Assembly: GCA_005406025.1 (NCBI GenBank)
Contig: BGZK01000210.1
Span: 496,001 to 560,000 of the forward strand
Reading direction: 5' to 3'
Length of the DNA: 64,000 bases
Source: Eumeta japonica
Taxonomy: Eukaryota; Arthropoda; Insecta; Lepidoptera; Psychidae
Shown here: piece by piece, positions 1 through 12,900 of the stretch
Position numbering within the stretch: position 1 is the stretch's first letter
Layout of the letters: each line of letters starts with the position of its first letter
Translations under genes and position numbers: made by a program
The notes under the pieces: generated by a model
What the model was told of the DNA's origin: nothing
The model's input: only the letters and a program-made list of their open reading frames with translations
Database searches by the model: none

Positions 1-1677
1 CAAATGCTCGCCCAATCAAAAAACTACAGCTATTATGACTTTGTCTGTAAGAAATTTCATTTCAGATCTGGTTTAATTACATTACGTTATAAATTTGGTA
101 GTCTAAGGTTACGTAATAAGGTAATGGGAGTGCCAATCTTCAACTCCTACAAATGCGAAAGTACCCCAAAAAGATTAAATGTATTCTTTCGTCTTTTTTA
201 TCAAACGATAGCGCCATCGACCATGACCTCGATCTCGGTGGCGCTGTTGATACCGCTCTTGACCCGCCCCTGATTCCGTTTCTAGTTTCAATGAAGATGC
301 CAGTTTTGCTTTCGATTCGATTCCGATAAAATACTCCAACGAAAACCGAACATAAGTGTAGGTATACTGCCACATATTTTTTTAGTTATTATCTACGCTT
401 TTCATCCCAATCCTGGTTCTGTTCGAAATTCTGATCCCGGATTGATGTTGAAATTGAACTTTCCTTAAACATGACTTATTACCGATAACAAAACGGCATA
501 AGTAAGGGATTCAAAATTCACATAAACGAAACCGCGAGCAAAAATCATCTATAAATCGTAGCCTACACATTATTTTTATATATAAGCTATATTACTGAAA
601 AGATTCAGCTAATTCTGTTCAACTATATAAGCGTGTTGGGTGACAAACGTCCAAACTTTCACATTCATATTTCCACAAAAAAAAATAATTATTAATTGAA
701 GATCAATCTTTTGATCAAAAATTTTTTACCCAAAAATTCTTGGCTAAAAATTTTTTTTTTTAACAAACCATCAATATTTTTAATGAAGCAAAATTTTCCT
801 TAAATCAATTACTTATTTATAGTATAGACGGTTTTTCAAAATAATTTCGTGTAATATTAGTTAAACGCTATCTCAATACTACACCTCAAAAATCTCCTTC
901 TGTAACTTTATTTGTCAAAATTTAGTTACACTAGCGTCAGATATTTGGTCACCTCCCCCCAACTACCTGGTCTGCCCATCGCCCATCACAAACATTTTGA
1001 ATATCATTTAATACTGAAATAAATATTTTTAAAAAGACTTTTGTTAGTTAAATATAATTGTTAGATCCTGTATAAGGTTGACGTGTTATATACATTATTG
1101 TTATATGTATGAATCGTTTGACCAATGCATGCAAAGGTATTTGTCGAAGCTGCAATTATTGTCGACTTCCTTGACAAAAACTATAATAGCTCGGCACTTA
1201 AAGGTCGTAACTAACATTATGATTAAAAGTTATCCCCATACCTAGATTTAGGAAGATTACAAGTTAACTAAATGACTTATGAATTTTTCACATTTGATGG
1301 TTCTCAAGACTAGCGCTTCAAGTAAACAAAAATATAGAAATTGTGTGGGCTGCTTATAACCTTCTTCAAAGATTGAGGTATCGAATACAAAAAGATTTCA
1401 TCAGTTGGCACTAGCAGTTAGTTCAAGATATTAGCACCCACAAAAATAAAAAAAAAAACCAAAAACACTATTCGGATATCTTATAGCTTTCTGTGAGAAT
1501 TGGGCTAGAAAACTCATTAATAATAATTTTTACAAATTGACTGGTGGTTTCAAAGATTATCGTATTTAAATTAAAACGAAAGTGTTCAGATTTATATAAT
1601 GACATAGATACATATAACCAGTGCCTATCTTACTATTAGATAAATCGCTTGTCCTTTCTGTCTGACACAACGCTTGT
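1..1677. other. AT-rich noncoding region
   Basis: No frame with protein-like composition was seen on either strand. The stretch holds degenerate hexamer tracts (separate entry) and many short homopolymer runs. The remainder is unremarkable AT-rich intergenic or intronic sequence. Confidence 0.6.
195..450. repeat. degenerate hexamer-phased tract
   Basis: The + strand between 195 and 330, and again around 400-450, is made of loosely repeated six-base words close to TCGATC, TCGGTG, TCCGTT and GATTCC, with phrases such as ctcgatctcggtgg and ttcgattcgattccg. The same word set recurs near 11530, 34740, 40315, 41080 and 43400. It looks like an old simple repeat, or the inner repeat of a transposon, that has diverged. 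Short open frames here show a two-residue rhythm that follows from the hexamer phase and are not genes. Confidence 0.45.
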
Positions 1678-1697
1678 CACACACACACACACACACA
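1678..1697. repeat. (CA)n microsatellite
   Basis: An uninterrupted CA dinucleotide run of ten units. It is a simple repeat with no sign of function. Confidence 0.9.
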
Positions 1698-1740
1698 TAA
1701 TTTCAAATTCGTCGCCATGAACCCTTAACGTTTAATATTC

Positions 1741-2070
1741 CATTTTTTCGCTCGGCGACAGTCGTCGAGGACAACTGACGGCCGACGGACACCCGGACGC
1801 CAGCGACCGTTCCATTTTCGGTTCGGAAAACCTATCCGAATGGTCCGGACCGCGGACATTGTAAAAATTAAAGTTTTACAACGGCCGGCCGCAGCACGAG
1901 CCAGTTCTGAGAAGCCGCCCCGCCCGCGCGGCGCAATTTATGCCTCGTCCCGATGCCGACACTAATTAAAACTTCCATTTTATCCCACGACGACAACCGT
2001 TTTATAGACACGGCTCAATTAAAATAGCCCCCCCGCTTAAGGGTCGGTCTTAAGTGACGCGTTCGTACTT
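1741..2070. promoter_or_regulatory. GC-rich island, candidate regulatory element
   Basis: This is an abrupt GC- and CpG-rich stretch in AT-rich flanks, without a convincing open frame. It carries homeodomain-like words, including TTTATG (1937-1942), TTTTATAG near 2000 and several ATTAAA or AATTAA cores. Such islands in insect gene deserts are often conserved enhancers, but composition alone cannot show that. It could also be an unrecognised exon or repeat. Confidence 0.3.
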
Positions 2071-3060
2071 CGCGTTTGAAACATTAGATATAGTTACTTT
2101 ATGTTGGCGATGTGTCTAAGTAAATTAATAAAATTAACAGAACACAATAACGTGATATCAATCTATTTTATTCATACTATTTGCAACTATTCGTGCACTT
2201 TACCTTTGTTCACACCCTTAAACTTTTGATTTTTAGTTTAATCTAAGATTGATTTATTTTGTGATTCTAAAACAACTATATAATGTAAATAGCGATAAAA
2301 TAGACTAAAATCAAATTTCTGGAACCAGTGTTAGAAATCAGCAGTTCATTAAATCAAAATTAGCGTCTATTTTATGTGAAGAACATATTTCAAATTTAAT
2401 CAAAAGATCCTGAATTCACAAAAATCCTGAGGATTCTTATCATTGGATGGGTCTAAAGCATGTATATGTAGTAGTTATAAAGCGGTTAATGTAACCGTTT
2501 GTTACTTAAAAAATGCAAAATGAAGTTTGGATGGCTTGCACCATTTTTTCTAATTTGAAAGAGAGATTAAAATATTAAGTGAACTATGGATGAAGAAAAA
2601 TATTGTGATGAAATATACATGTCAAAAAAAATTACAAGGAGCTTTAATAACTTGAAGTTTCTAAGTTGGATTAAGTCAGCGCGAGGAAAGCATTAGTCTT
2701 AGGCAGATTTGTAGATTGATACAAGTTAAGAAGATACACAAGGAACTTTAATAAGGTTAATGAGGGAATTTTTTTCGTTCCGTTAATTTTACCAAAATTT
2801 TCTTGGCGATCGTTAATCACAACTGTTTACGAAGCATTTTAAATGACTTTTTGGGGTTAGTTATTAGCTTCAATTTTTTAGTTGGTTTTCGTTTACTAAA
2901 CGAGATAATACAACTTGTTTTCTAATCATAAATATATTTCGAAATGAATCTAGGTAACATTTTCTTTAAGTTATTCATGAATTCATGTACCTATATCAGC
3001 TAATATAATTTGAAATTTATTTTTATCGTGTGGCAGTAATAATTTATTATTAAACCAAAA
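2071..3060. other. AT-rich noncoding region
   Basis: No recognisable gene, repeat family or RNA was seen. Open frames are short and have no family resemblance. Confidence 0.6.
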
Positions 3061-3300
3061 AGCGTTCGCAACGAAACCGCGGCTTGACCGTTCCGATCCG
3101 CCAATTCGATTCTCTCTTTCTCTCGCACGATATCAAATGGGGAATAAACGAAACGCCAGTGCACGACGACGGCGGACGGTCATCCGCCGTCGTAAAGGCA
3201 TAAAACGCTTAAGGGCCGCGACAGACGGCACTAAAGTCATAAAACGAAGTAACCCCGAGGCACCGAGGTGTCGACTCCTTTTAATTGTCACTTCACGGAC
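3061..3300. promoter_or_regulatory. GC-rich island with 11-bp inverted repeat and CATAAAAC motifs
   Basis: The island contains a perfect inverted repeat, ACGACGGCGGA at 3166-3176 and TCCGCCGTCGT at 3183-3193, with a six-base spacer. Beside it are two CATAAAAC words (near 3199 and 3238) and AATAAACG, which resemble binding sites of posterior Hox or Caudal-type homeodomains. No open frame fits. A regulatory role is inferred from composition and motif content only. Confidence 0.3.
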
Positions 3301-4204
3301 CCTTATTAGGTAGACTGATTCGACTTTGGTTTAGGGATCCAATATAAATCTGACTGCATCTGTTTGTGCATCGGATTATTAGTTTATCACGTATGAAGTT
3401 AGCAAGAATTATACGAGGCGTAGTCGGCGAATCTCTGTGCTATAAGAAGATATACGATTCAGTCCTTGCGACTTTAAACAAATTGAACAACGATTTCTTA
3501 ACGGAAGTCAAATTACGTCACATACTCTGTGCATTGTGAAACACGTCTATCTAGCATTCTCGAGCGTTGTCATCGCATTGTCGTTAAGAGATCTCGAACG
3601 GTGCGAGGCCAGAGTTATAGATCTTAAAGGCTTAAAGGACAATATATCAGCTTCTCGTTCAGAAATAGATTATAAGCAGGTATTATACCGTTTCGCGGAG
3701 TAACAAAACTACTAAAATAACGCACTAGGCGCCAATACGTTGTGAACTGGTCTATCGCAATTAGTGTATCGCGTGTTATTTATATTAAAAAAAAGTCTGT
3801 AGTCTCTTTATTAAGTTTTCGTTGTAATTTGAAACAATGTAATATAGTAGCAGTGTAAATTTTATTGTAATAAATTATTGAACACGAATATTAAAACATT
3901 TTTGTTTATGTACATATCGACCTACTTCATTGTAACCGTAGTTATTTTTTGGATTTTTAACTTGTAATGTTATTTAATATTTCGCTGTTCATGACAAATA
4001 ACTTCTTTAATACGCTTATACATATAAATGAAAGTTGAGTGATGTAGGAGAAATATAAAAGTCGTTGTCAATATGCATTGATATGTGCATACAGTTCAAT
4101 GAGAGGGAGATTCGATCCCGCAACGTTCGTAGCATATTATGCCCTATATATATACATCCTTCAATGAACAGGACAGGTTTGAATAAGGATTGTAGTCATT
4201 GAAG
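3301..4204. other. noncoding region with a second GC-richer patch
   Basis: The part 3405-3620 is GC-richer and contains TTACGTCAC (CREB/ATF or C/EBP-like) and CATTGTCG (Sox-like) words. From about 3700 the sequence is AT-rich and featureless. No exon could be supported. Confidence 0.4.
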
Positions 4205-4420
4205 AAGAATGAGTTATGATAGAAAGAATGAATAAAAGTAGTAGACTGACCAAAGAAATATATAAAGCGAATATGTGTGATGGAAGAGACGGTGGAGGGC
4301 GTCTTATATAATCTTATGCAGAGAAAACTGCAAGGTGGTATACTAAAGAAGAATCAGACTTTAAACGCTCGTAACTGACGTGCCTGTATGAAACAATGAC
4401 GGATGCCAGTGAAATAAGAG
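4205..4420 (+). pseudogene. 3' coding tail of a non-LTR retrotransposon (decayed)
   Basis: Conceptual translation on the + strand, across stop codons and frame breaks, gives the conserved C-terminal tail of a common insect LINE ORF2. It begins with a basic RLTKEIYKANMCDGR-like segment and ends with a CMKQ-like stretch followed by TDASE. This region follows the reverse transcriptase in the family. The piece is a 5'-truncated, stop-bearing relic with no promoter or RT domain. I recognise the family pattern by eye; the subfamily is unknown. Confidence 0.5.
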
Positions 4421-4527
4421 AAGTAGGAAAATATGGTACCTACCATTTGGAGATCTATGGTTTCTAAAAGTAGGAAAAAATGGTAAAAAATTTGGAGATC
4501 TGTGGTTTCTAAGCCGAGAAAAATGGT
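4421..4527. repeat. short tandem repeat, about 45-bp unit, 2.3 copies
   Basis: The unit AAGTAGGAAAA...TTTGGAGATCTRTGGTTTCTAA occurs twice in a row and is followed by a partial third copy. It sits at the 3' end of the LINE tail at 4205-4420, so it may be 3' untranslated or tail sequence of that LINE that slipped after insertion. Confidence 0.7.
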
Positions 4528-5355
4528 CTGAACAAAAATCATGTGATCCATCATAATAATTTCTTGTCATTTATTTCTTATTCTTAATTTTATTAACATA
4601 CGATTTCTATTATTCAAATGACTAGTGAATTTAAAATAGGGTTTAAATTAGAAATAGCAATGCAACAAACACATAGTTTGCCATTAGTTCTCTTTTTTTA
4701 AATGTAGCTAAGCTATGCCCTCCATGATTCATTAATACATATCAAATAAATTAAAAAAAACTCTCATGCATTATGAATAGCTGAGTAAATAAGTTTTACA
4801 TTTTCGAAATTCTAAATCCTAAAAAAATGTAAGAGACGGTGTGATTTTTAATTTAAACCCTCATATAGGTTTAAGTAATAGGAATTCTGTAGAAATTATG
4901 AGAAACTACAAAAATTTCTGATAACTGATCGTCAAAAAGAAGCGAGAAATTATCGTAAATAAAAAAAGTGTAATAATTAAAATAACATAAAAAAGAACAT
5001 AGTTCTTGAAATTACCAAGAAAGCTAAAATGAATAATATAAAAACATAAGAAATTTATTAAACTTTACCACGACGGCCATTTCGTCATCATAAAATTGAA
5101 GAAAATTTATTATAACTTCACCAGTGGACTGGTCGTACATTCGAGGTGGCGTTTGCCAGCCATGCCGCAGCCTGCGCGGGCCACACCTACAGGCTTACGA
5201 CCTACACGTAAAATAGTTCATTCATATTTAGAGAGAAATGAAACAGACAAATTAGAAAAAACGGTTGACCACGAGACTATCCCTAAAACTTCTCGATATT
5301 TAGTTCACAGATATGACTTTCTTGTACATTTTTAAGCTCAAAAATTATAATAGCG
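4528..5355. other. AT-rich noncoding region with a small GC patch
   Basis: Mostly AT-rich. The part 5060-5215 is GC-richer and gives a short open frame (5096-5335) with no family resemblance, so it is not called as a gene. The remainder shows nothing recognisable. Confidence 0.5.
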
Positions 5356-6112
5356 CTTTTTAGGGTTCCTAACCAAAATTGCAAAAACGGAACCCTTATT
5401 CTAATGTCATGTCACGTCCATCCGTCCGTATCTCACAGGTAGGTTATTCAAAAACTACAAGACCTATATAGATGAAATTTATAGTTTAGGTGTCTTGTCC
5501 GAGCCGCTACTTACGTTTGGTGGTTGAATAATAAAAATTAATATTTCTAAAGGGGGCTCTCCATACACGTAAACAGAAGCTGAAAAAAAATTTATTTCAG
5601 TAAACGTCAACATGCAATACATACTTCGACAGTTCTTTTAAAAACTCTTCAAGCTTTTTAACCAATTTTGCTGATTAGATGAACAATTTCGGAAACAATG
5701 CTTCGAAAGTTGCAGAAATTGTGTCCCCCTGTATTATCAAAACCGTATGATCAAGAATATGAAAAATAAAGAAGTTAACGCTTAATAAATACTTTCAACG
5801 AAAATTATTTTGAAAATGGTCAGATATACTGTTTTTAAGTTGTTGCCGAAAAACTGCGCTTCTCAACAAAATTACGTAAGCGCCATAAAGATATGTACTA
5901 TTGATGCACATTAGTTTTCACTATTTTACAGTAATAGTCGACATGCCGAGTTGTTTTTTTTAGTTATAGGCGACTAAAGTGCTTATAAATATTCTGTGCG
6001 GGAAATATGGAAAAAGTGTAACAACGTACTTTCTTCATCTGTAGTGCGTTTCTTTGTAATAACGGCTTCGGAACCTATAATGAGCATGGTCTAACATGCT
6101 CTTGGCCAGTTT
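5356..6112 (-). mobile_element. interspersed element with CGGAACCCTAAAA terminus, full copy
   Basis: Read on the minus strand, the element starts ACTGGCCAAGAGCATG, reaches a GGTTCCGAAG box after about 40 bases, and ends with GGACGGATGGACGTGACATG followed by a GGAACCCTAAAAA-type terminus. It aligns over its whole length with the opposite-strand copy at 59382-60093, with shared blocks such as TACGTTGTTACACTTTTTCC and AAGCACTTTAGTCGCCTATA. It has no coding capacity, so it is a non-autonomous element. Similar ends are widespread in Lepidoptera to my knowledge; class and name are not assigned. Confidence 0.7.
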
Positions 6113-8393
6113 TTTTTTTGGTTTTGAACAACAACATTTATTGATTAATTAAATTGTAGAGTTCGATGCCGTTTTTTGGTACAATAATGATGTCTTTTAA
6201 GAGTAGTACCTCATGAAAAGATGTGAAAGTTATTTTAAGAAGTAATTTTTTGAAAATTTTTTAGAGACCATATATTTTGAAGGAAATAATCGATTTGTAT
6301 ATGTTTTGCGGCTTTAGAAGTAGTTTTTTCGATGTATAAAATGATGGATGTATTCAAATCGACATGCCAAAAAATTGGAAAGTTAATTTCCATAACACAT
6401 TTTTGGAAATTTTTGGACTGAGGCAACTTTTGAATTAATCAATTGAATGATCAGTTTAGACTTATGTTTTTATTCATTGAAATAGTATATCCCATCTACC
6501 CTTATCGAAAGCTTCTGGGGAGTCCTTAAATTCGTAATACCACCCGGGCCCTTCAAGGCCAATCCGACCCTGAACATCACCATGCATTGACATCACTTTA
6601 TTGAATATTGCCATCACAAATTACTATTGTAAATAGCTTAGTACCAAAATTTTAAATTACCCTCAAAAATTATCATATTTAATCAGTAACCTTTAGATAT
6701 ATTGACGTCACAAAGGTATGACGTCGTCATTTTTACAATGAAAATGATATTATGCTGTATAATTGTTGCTTATCATGATATTTTAAGGTGCCACCATTCA
6801 GTGCTCTCTTTGCTGTGAAATTACAGTATCCTACTATCTAACATGTTATTAACTTATCACATGTCTTAGTAATCGTTTATTCTCAACGCGCCTGCTGTTA
6901 TAGAAAATAAAGGGTGACTTTATAAATAATAATAAAAAAAACCTGACTACATTAATACAACGCTTAAATGTTATTCGAAGAAATATACGTTACCTATAGT
7001 TTTAAGCTATCAAGATATCGCTTTTAGTAGAAATTTCTTATAAGGTCGGAAAGAATCTTCAATTCTGTAGACATATTGTTCATTTCAATGGGAATTTCAT
7101 TGTCATTTAGGAACAACGAAATGTATATCGAATCATATGTAAATGTATATCAAAATATGAAAAGTGCGTGCAATTGAAAAAATATATAGTTGCAATATTT
7201 TGTTACTATTTTTTCTCATCTTAAATTCTCACATAAAAAAGGTACCTAAATTAAAAAGAATGACGTTCCATGTGCTAGCCAATATTAAGAATTCAATTAA
7301 AAAAAAAATACTTAAAAAAGTTGCGTAAGTCAACTCTGTAAGGGAATAATTATCTCAATGAACTTGAAACTGAGATGAGGTCGTTTCTTGGGTGTACAGA
7401 AATTCTGGCCTGGGGGGTGGGCAGATTTTTTTTTAGGTCAAATCGTGTAAACGGGCATAATATGTTGTGGAACATACAATTTCTAGGAAGGGCCCCCCTA
7501 GGTACATCAATGCGTCATTTAATTGTGTTGACGAATCAAATCATTGTAATATCTAATTATCTAGCGTAGATTGATAGTATATAAAAATGAATATAATAAA
7601 ACTCATTTTAGATTAAAGTGTGGAAATTGAAAATTCCCACCATTCATACTCAGCTTGTAGTTAAACCAAATAAATGGAAATAATAATGTAATTGTTTCAC
7701 AATTTTTTTTTGTAATCCTACTCACGCAAATCCTTCATCTATATCATTTGCAATAATGATATTATTTAAGGGGCTTGTACATTGGTTATAAGGGTTCTTA
7801 ACTTTCATATACCTAACCAAAGCGATGACATCGATTGAACAGACTACTTACGGACAGACTACTTGAAGCACGGAGTGATTGGTTTAATGTGATTAAAGAT
7901 CAGAGCATTGATGAACTTACCCGTGTTTGAAATTCGAAACTCGAACTGGGTACTAACTTCAGGCTCTATCTAGAGTATGAAGTTAGTTCTTATTATCTTG
8001 GCGACATGCTCTTGCAATTGCAACCTAACCTTAATCATTTGTCGTAAGCAATTTTCTAATTAGAATGTAACACGAGTATCTCCAAGGCTTTTAAATTTAT
8101 AGAACGTTAATTTTCTAGTCGAGATAAAAGACAAATTGAATTATGCGAAATACATAACTCTGGATTGACAGTTGACGTTCCTATTGATTGTTTTTTGCGT
8201 CCGTAATCAATCATTGAAATTTGTTCAGCTGTTATCGTCTTTTTGTTGTTTCTGTACAGTTATGATATTTATAAAAGATATTAAAAAGTCTAAACAGCAA
8301 TTATTATGTAAATTAAGCCAAAAATAGTAATCCTTACGCACTCTACTTTTTTACGATATCATCTGTACCTGCGCAGATCGAAATATATTTGGA
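6113..8393. other. AT-rich noncoding region
   Basis: No gene, RNA or recognised repeat was seen. The only notable words are paired CRE-type sites near 6703-6729 (separate entry) and a short G/C homopolymer patch around 7410-7500. Open frames here are short and lack homology cues. Confidence 0.55.
6703..6729. promoter_or_regulatory. paired CRE-like sites
   Basis: A full palindromic TGACGTCA lies at 6703-6710 and a second TGACGTCGTCA starts 9 bases later. CREB/ATF-family factors bind this octamer. About one chance octamer is expected in a window this size, so the pairing is the only reason to list it. Confidence 0.25.
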
Positions 8394-8540
8394 GTGGGCA
8401 CAAAAGCAGGTGTGTCGCTTTGTCACCGCGATGTCATTGGCGCACGCCGCGCCGCCATTGACCGGTTGTGTCGCGCGTCGCGACACCGCTTATTGGTCGT
8501 CATCTTGTGGGCGGGACCGGTGACATGTGACATGAAACGG
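8394..8540. promoter_or_regulatory. GC-rich island with T-box, Pho and Grainyhead-like words
   Basis: A sharp GC- and CpG-rich block contains AGGTGTG (8408-8414, T-box-like), GCCATT (8454-8459, Pho/YY1 core), ACCGGTT (8461-8467, Grainyhead-like), the inverted repeat TGTCGCG/CGCGACA (8469-8485) and GGGCGGG (Sp/KLF-like). The 61-codon frame crossing it has no recognisable domain. An enhancer, a promoter or an unrecognised first exon are all possible. Confidence 0.35.
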
Positions 8541-9595
8541 GAATTTTGGCTTTTTTTTTTAATAATTCCTGGACTCTGATAGACGGAGTAGGTATGGTTA
8601 TATTAAATTAAATTACTAAGATATTAATTACTTATTTCTAAAGTTTTCTCTGATTAAATTCTCTGAATAAACTCTTCATTTTCAAATATACCTACCTACT
8701 TACATATAATTAGATAAAGCGAACGACTTCGTCATGTAGTTGATATCTAACCAACTAAGGCTAAATGCATTTTGTTCAATTTCATATGAAATAATACCTA
8801 CTCTCATTTATTTTATTTATTTACCTCGTTATTTATATATTTATCACTTAATAATATAAGGTTTATTTACGGACAGGAGAAATATTATATTTTTTAATGT
8901 AATAAGCAAGTTCATTTATTGTTGTAACAAAAATTGACAATAATAAATATGTGTAGGTAGAAAGCTGTCAAATGTTTTTTGTTATATTTTTCTAACAAAA
9001 TGTGCAGTACAAGACAAGACACTCGTTTTAAGATACCTAGTAGTCAAATTTGATGTCCATATTTTGTATAATTCTCTTTCTCTAATTACTAAACTTTTTA
9101 TTATGTAAATATATGATTTAAAAAAAAAACCTTTTTTTACATTTTCTCCAGAGTAGGGTACAATAATTTTAGATGAACAGCCTTACTTTTTGCTTTTAAT
9201 GTAGGTAGGTATCATGTCAATACCTACATCAGAAGTAGGTAGTTACTTATTATATGGATTCTTTTGCCATTTTTACTTAGTACTCTAGTCTTTAGGCATA
9301 ATATAGATATGCTATTCTTATCTTTCTTTTGACAGCGCAAATCTGGCTATGGTTCAAAATGTTTTTTTTTTTTTTATAAAATGTAGACCCTTGATATCCT
9401 TGCTTTTGGTCCTATCTACACAAATCCAGTATTAAGCAGGTATGTAATAGTTTTCATTTTTCTACAGCTGATAGCGATTTTTTTTAATCCGCATTTACTT
9501 ATTTATGTTTTTTTTCATACCCATTTTTTTATTTATTTACATGGAAGAGTTAAAATCGTAAAGATAAAGTTCCTTTGTGAACATCTCGTTTTTGA
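8541..9595. other. AT-rich noncoding region
   Basis: Long T/A runs and scattered GTAGGTA or TACCTAC words occur. Nothing coding or repeat-like was recognised. Confidence 0.6.
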
Positions 9596-9770
9596 GAAAG
9601 CGTCGCCTGGCAGGCGGCTGTATTGATCGCATCGTTCCCCCCCTCGACCCGTCATGCCCGCCCCCCCCTTCGCACGCCCCTCCCCGCCGAGCCGAGACAC
9701 TACGACACGCGCCAACATCCCGCCGCGGGGTATAGAATGACCTCGCTCGACCTGGACCCCAATTCTATAA
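9596..9770. promoter_or_regulatory. GC-rich island with C-tracts
   Basis: The block has several runs of six or seven C and many CpG, flanked by AT-rich DNA. Open frames on both strands cross it but look like low-complexity Pro/Arg or Gly/Arg sequence, as expected from composition. It may be a regulatory island or an untranslated exon; no splice or start signals decide between them. Confidence 0.25.
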
Positions 9771-11529
9771 CCGTCGTTGATACCATTAATATTATAATAT
9801 GGTGTCTATTAGACATACAGCGAAATTATTTAATCAATCACAATTTTATGTTTGTCTATCCTATTGACCATAACTATATGTAGATCCCAAGTTCACCAAC
9901 TAATATTTATTCATTGACTCAATACTTTTTAATATTAATGGACGAAATTCTTCTAATAAAGTTGCGCATTGTTGATCTTTACTAATGTGATGTAACATGG
10001 CGACCCTTAACCCGCGCACACCGCGAAGCAGTATATTAAAACACGCGGCATGTTTGCTTATTTTTAAAGATCTAATAAGCTGAAACAATTTTTTGGTTTA
10101 AAATAAAAACTATAATTAATTTCAAAACATCCAACTGACATTTTTTAGTGTTTGTATAGATTAGTTTATGTAGAAAATTTAGTGGCACAAGTCGATTCAA
10201 TTTGATTGTAAAATGTAAATCTCTGTTGTAAAAGAGCCATTTTTGATATTTCTTTCTAGTTTATAAAAGTTGATCAATCGTGTAACGGCAAATGCGAATG
10301 CAACGTGAAGAACATAAAGAATCCAATCATCAAAAAAACACTTTCACATCTTCTGTATTTTCTGACAAAATTCCAAATCCCTACCATCAAAATTTCCAAT
10401 TCTTCATCTTGACTTTAAAGTCAAATCTCTATAAAATTTCATTTATTTGTATCAGGTTTGTACCGACAAAAAGAGGGTTGCAGCAACTGATCGGTGACAA
10501 CAACTATAATTTATTTAATACAATAAATAGGTCATCGCTATTTCTAATACTGTAGTTAACAATTCAAAATTGAATTTCAAAAATAATCAAATATAGTTAT
10601 ATCACTCACATTCAAAAGTAGTAGATACAATAACAACTTGATATATAAATTTGTGATAACTCACATTAGATTACATGATATATGAAAAGCTGTTAAATAT
10701 GTTATTTCGGATAATAGCATGTGGTTTATATATTTATTTGTTTATTCATTTGTATTTCCGTTGCCGCTTATTGATAATGGTACATTGTTTAAAGATACTA
10801 TAGGTAATAAACAATTACTTTTTCAATTTTTATTCATTAAACCAATATATTTTTTTGAACGTCAAACTTGCATGGTACAAAGGAGCCAAATCCGAGGATG
10901 ATTTGATATTTAATGTAAGATAATAATAATTATATTTAAAATTATAATAGTAGCAATGCTTCAAAGTGAATAAGTTGTATGTTGGAGCATAGACATTAGC
11001 TTAATATAATGATTAGAATTACCATATATTAACATAATAATCTAATATACCGCAATACTAGATTTTACGTAGATTATGTAAAGGAATATGTATACGTGGA
11101 TATAACTTATCTATGTATTTTTTCAGCCACCTAAACTTTCGAGATGTGTTCGTTGTCCGTGTAGATTGCATTTAGAATCCGACCCCTTTTGACGTACTTG
11201 AAACTTATACATCGGTGTCTGGTGTATGTACAGGAGGAGTTAAGGATCCACAGGGTTAATTTTGTTTACGTAATCAGAAAATGTGCAACCAAGTATGATT
11301 CCAAATTTTCAGCCATCATGACACATTATATAATTTGGCATATCTATACGATATGGCACACTGTAATGTTACGCAAATACAGTCTTGGGTGTTATGCGTA
11401 AATGAGTGTATTACCAGCGAAGATAGTTTTATAAGAGAATTAAGTAGACGAAGTTAAACTGAGCACAGGATGTGCTTTGTACGTAATGGAACAAAACCAA
11501 TGCTTTATTATACCGGAGGCTCGTGTAAA
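9771..11529. other. AT-rich noncoding region
   Basis: No supported gene or repeat. The part 11145-11400 is less AT-biased and contains TTGTTTACGTAATC and ACGCAAAT words, which could belong to a regulatory element, but the evidence is thin. Confidence 0.5.
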
Positions 11530-11605
11530 ATAAGTTTCTAGTTCCGATATTAAGCTTAGTCTCGATTTTGGTCCCGATTCTGCCTTGCAACCAGATCGAA
11601 ATTTG
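11530..11605. repeat. degenerate hexamer-phased tract
   Basis: Contains the phrase TCTCGATTTTGGTCCCGATT, the clearest match to the hexamer word set also seen near 195, 34740, 40315, 41080 and 43400. Confidence 0.4.
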
Positions 11606-12719
11606 TCTTCTATTACTACAATGACAATGAAACATCTGTTCTCATTTTTTTTAAATTAAAGTTTTACTTGTTTTCTATTCGAGATGAAATTTTGGAAAGG
11701 CTTAGATCGGTTGTCTTCTTTAAGCGTATTTAACCTAAGCCACTCTCTGATATTAAAGTATTTCCAACGAGTTCCACCAATTTTAAATTATGAGCAGATA
11801 TCTTTGTGAACATACCTAATACAAAATTCTTCTTGCCTGTGAACTCATGTCTTACATTTTAAGTTCAAAGTATTCTACGTTCTAATATCTACTTTAGCTC
11901 TCTTCAATACCTGAACTTTAAATTTTTAATGTTACTTATGCCATTCCAAAATCTGTGAGTTTCAGTTGATTGCGCTGTGGCCAAAAATCGTATAAAAATG
12001 AAATGTTCGTTCAGTTTATTTTGATTTTTTTTTAATTCAACACTCGCATCTCTATATATATAGAGATATAATATAAATATACATGTGTAAATTAATAACT
12101 TCACATATCTTATAAAAGATTTTGATCAACTTTCTACTGCATGCAGTTTTCGCGTTCATTTACTTTTACTCTCGTATGAAATAAAACATTATACTCGAAT
12201 CTGTCATTAACTTAGAAAAAGCATATCAATGCAGGCTTTCTAGCTCCAAAATTCAGCTCTTGCTTCTAAGTGGGCATGCTAACCTGTCCATTAAGCTAAC
12301 GAGTTTTGAAACCAAAATAGGCCATATATTAAAGCGCTACATTGATAAAAAAAGAGTTTTTTCCTTATTCTCATTAAATGCATGAGTTACGAATTTCACT
12401 TTCAAGTATATATTTTTAACGACTTAAACTAGTATATTGCAAAAGGAATACGATATTGCACAAAGTTTTCTCTATAGAATTAAATTTCAAAACGGACTCT
12501 GATAATTTTCCTTTTTAACAGTAATTCGGGATCAGTAACCGATCTCACAGTACTTGTTTTTCAGGATAACCGTATGAACAATTTTCGATAAACTGAAAAA
12601 AACAGCTTTTTTTTTTAATTATTAGCGTTACTTAAAAGAATTTTATTTGGATAGGGACTTGCGTCTTTTATTTGCAGTCCACGCGCATTACTGCTATTTT
12701 ATTTTTCGTATAGGCTAAT
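11606..12719. other. AT-rich noncoding region with a 20-bp palindrome
   Basis: The only structured element is the perfect palindrome ATCTCTATATATATAGAGAT at 12048-12067. Low-complexity AT palindromes of this size arise easily. Nothing else was recognised. Confidence 0.5.
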
Positions 12720-12900
12720 AGTAGTAGTCTTAGTCGGTCACTCATCGGTCAGAAGTCCGTCATTGATGACGTAAGCACGCGGGGACATCATCCTTTTGCA
12801 TCGCGGTATCGCCTTAAGACTTGTCGCGCTGTCATCGCGATATGATACTGTAAGTCGCTAAGTCATCGATAATTGTAGGAATGCAAGAGCTTAGTGAGTC
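12720..12900. promoter_or_regulatory. GC-richer island with CRE/C/EBP-like site
   Basis: Contains TGACGTAA (12767-12774), repeated CGGTCA/TCGGTC words and ATCGATAA. There is no open frame of interest. A regulatory role is inferred from composition and motifs. Confidence 0.25.
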
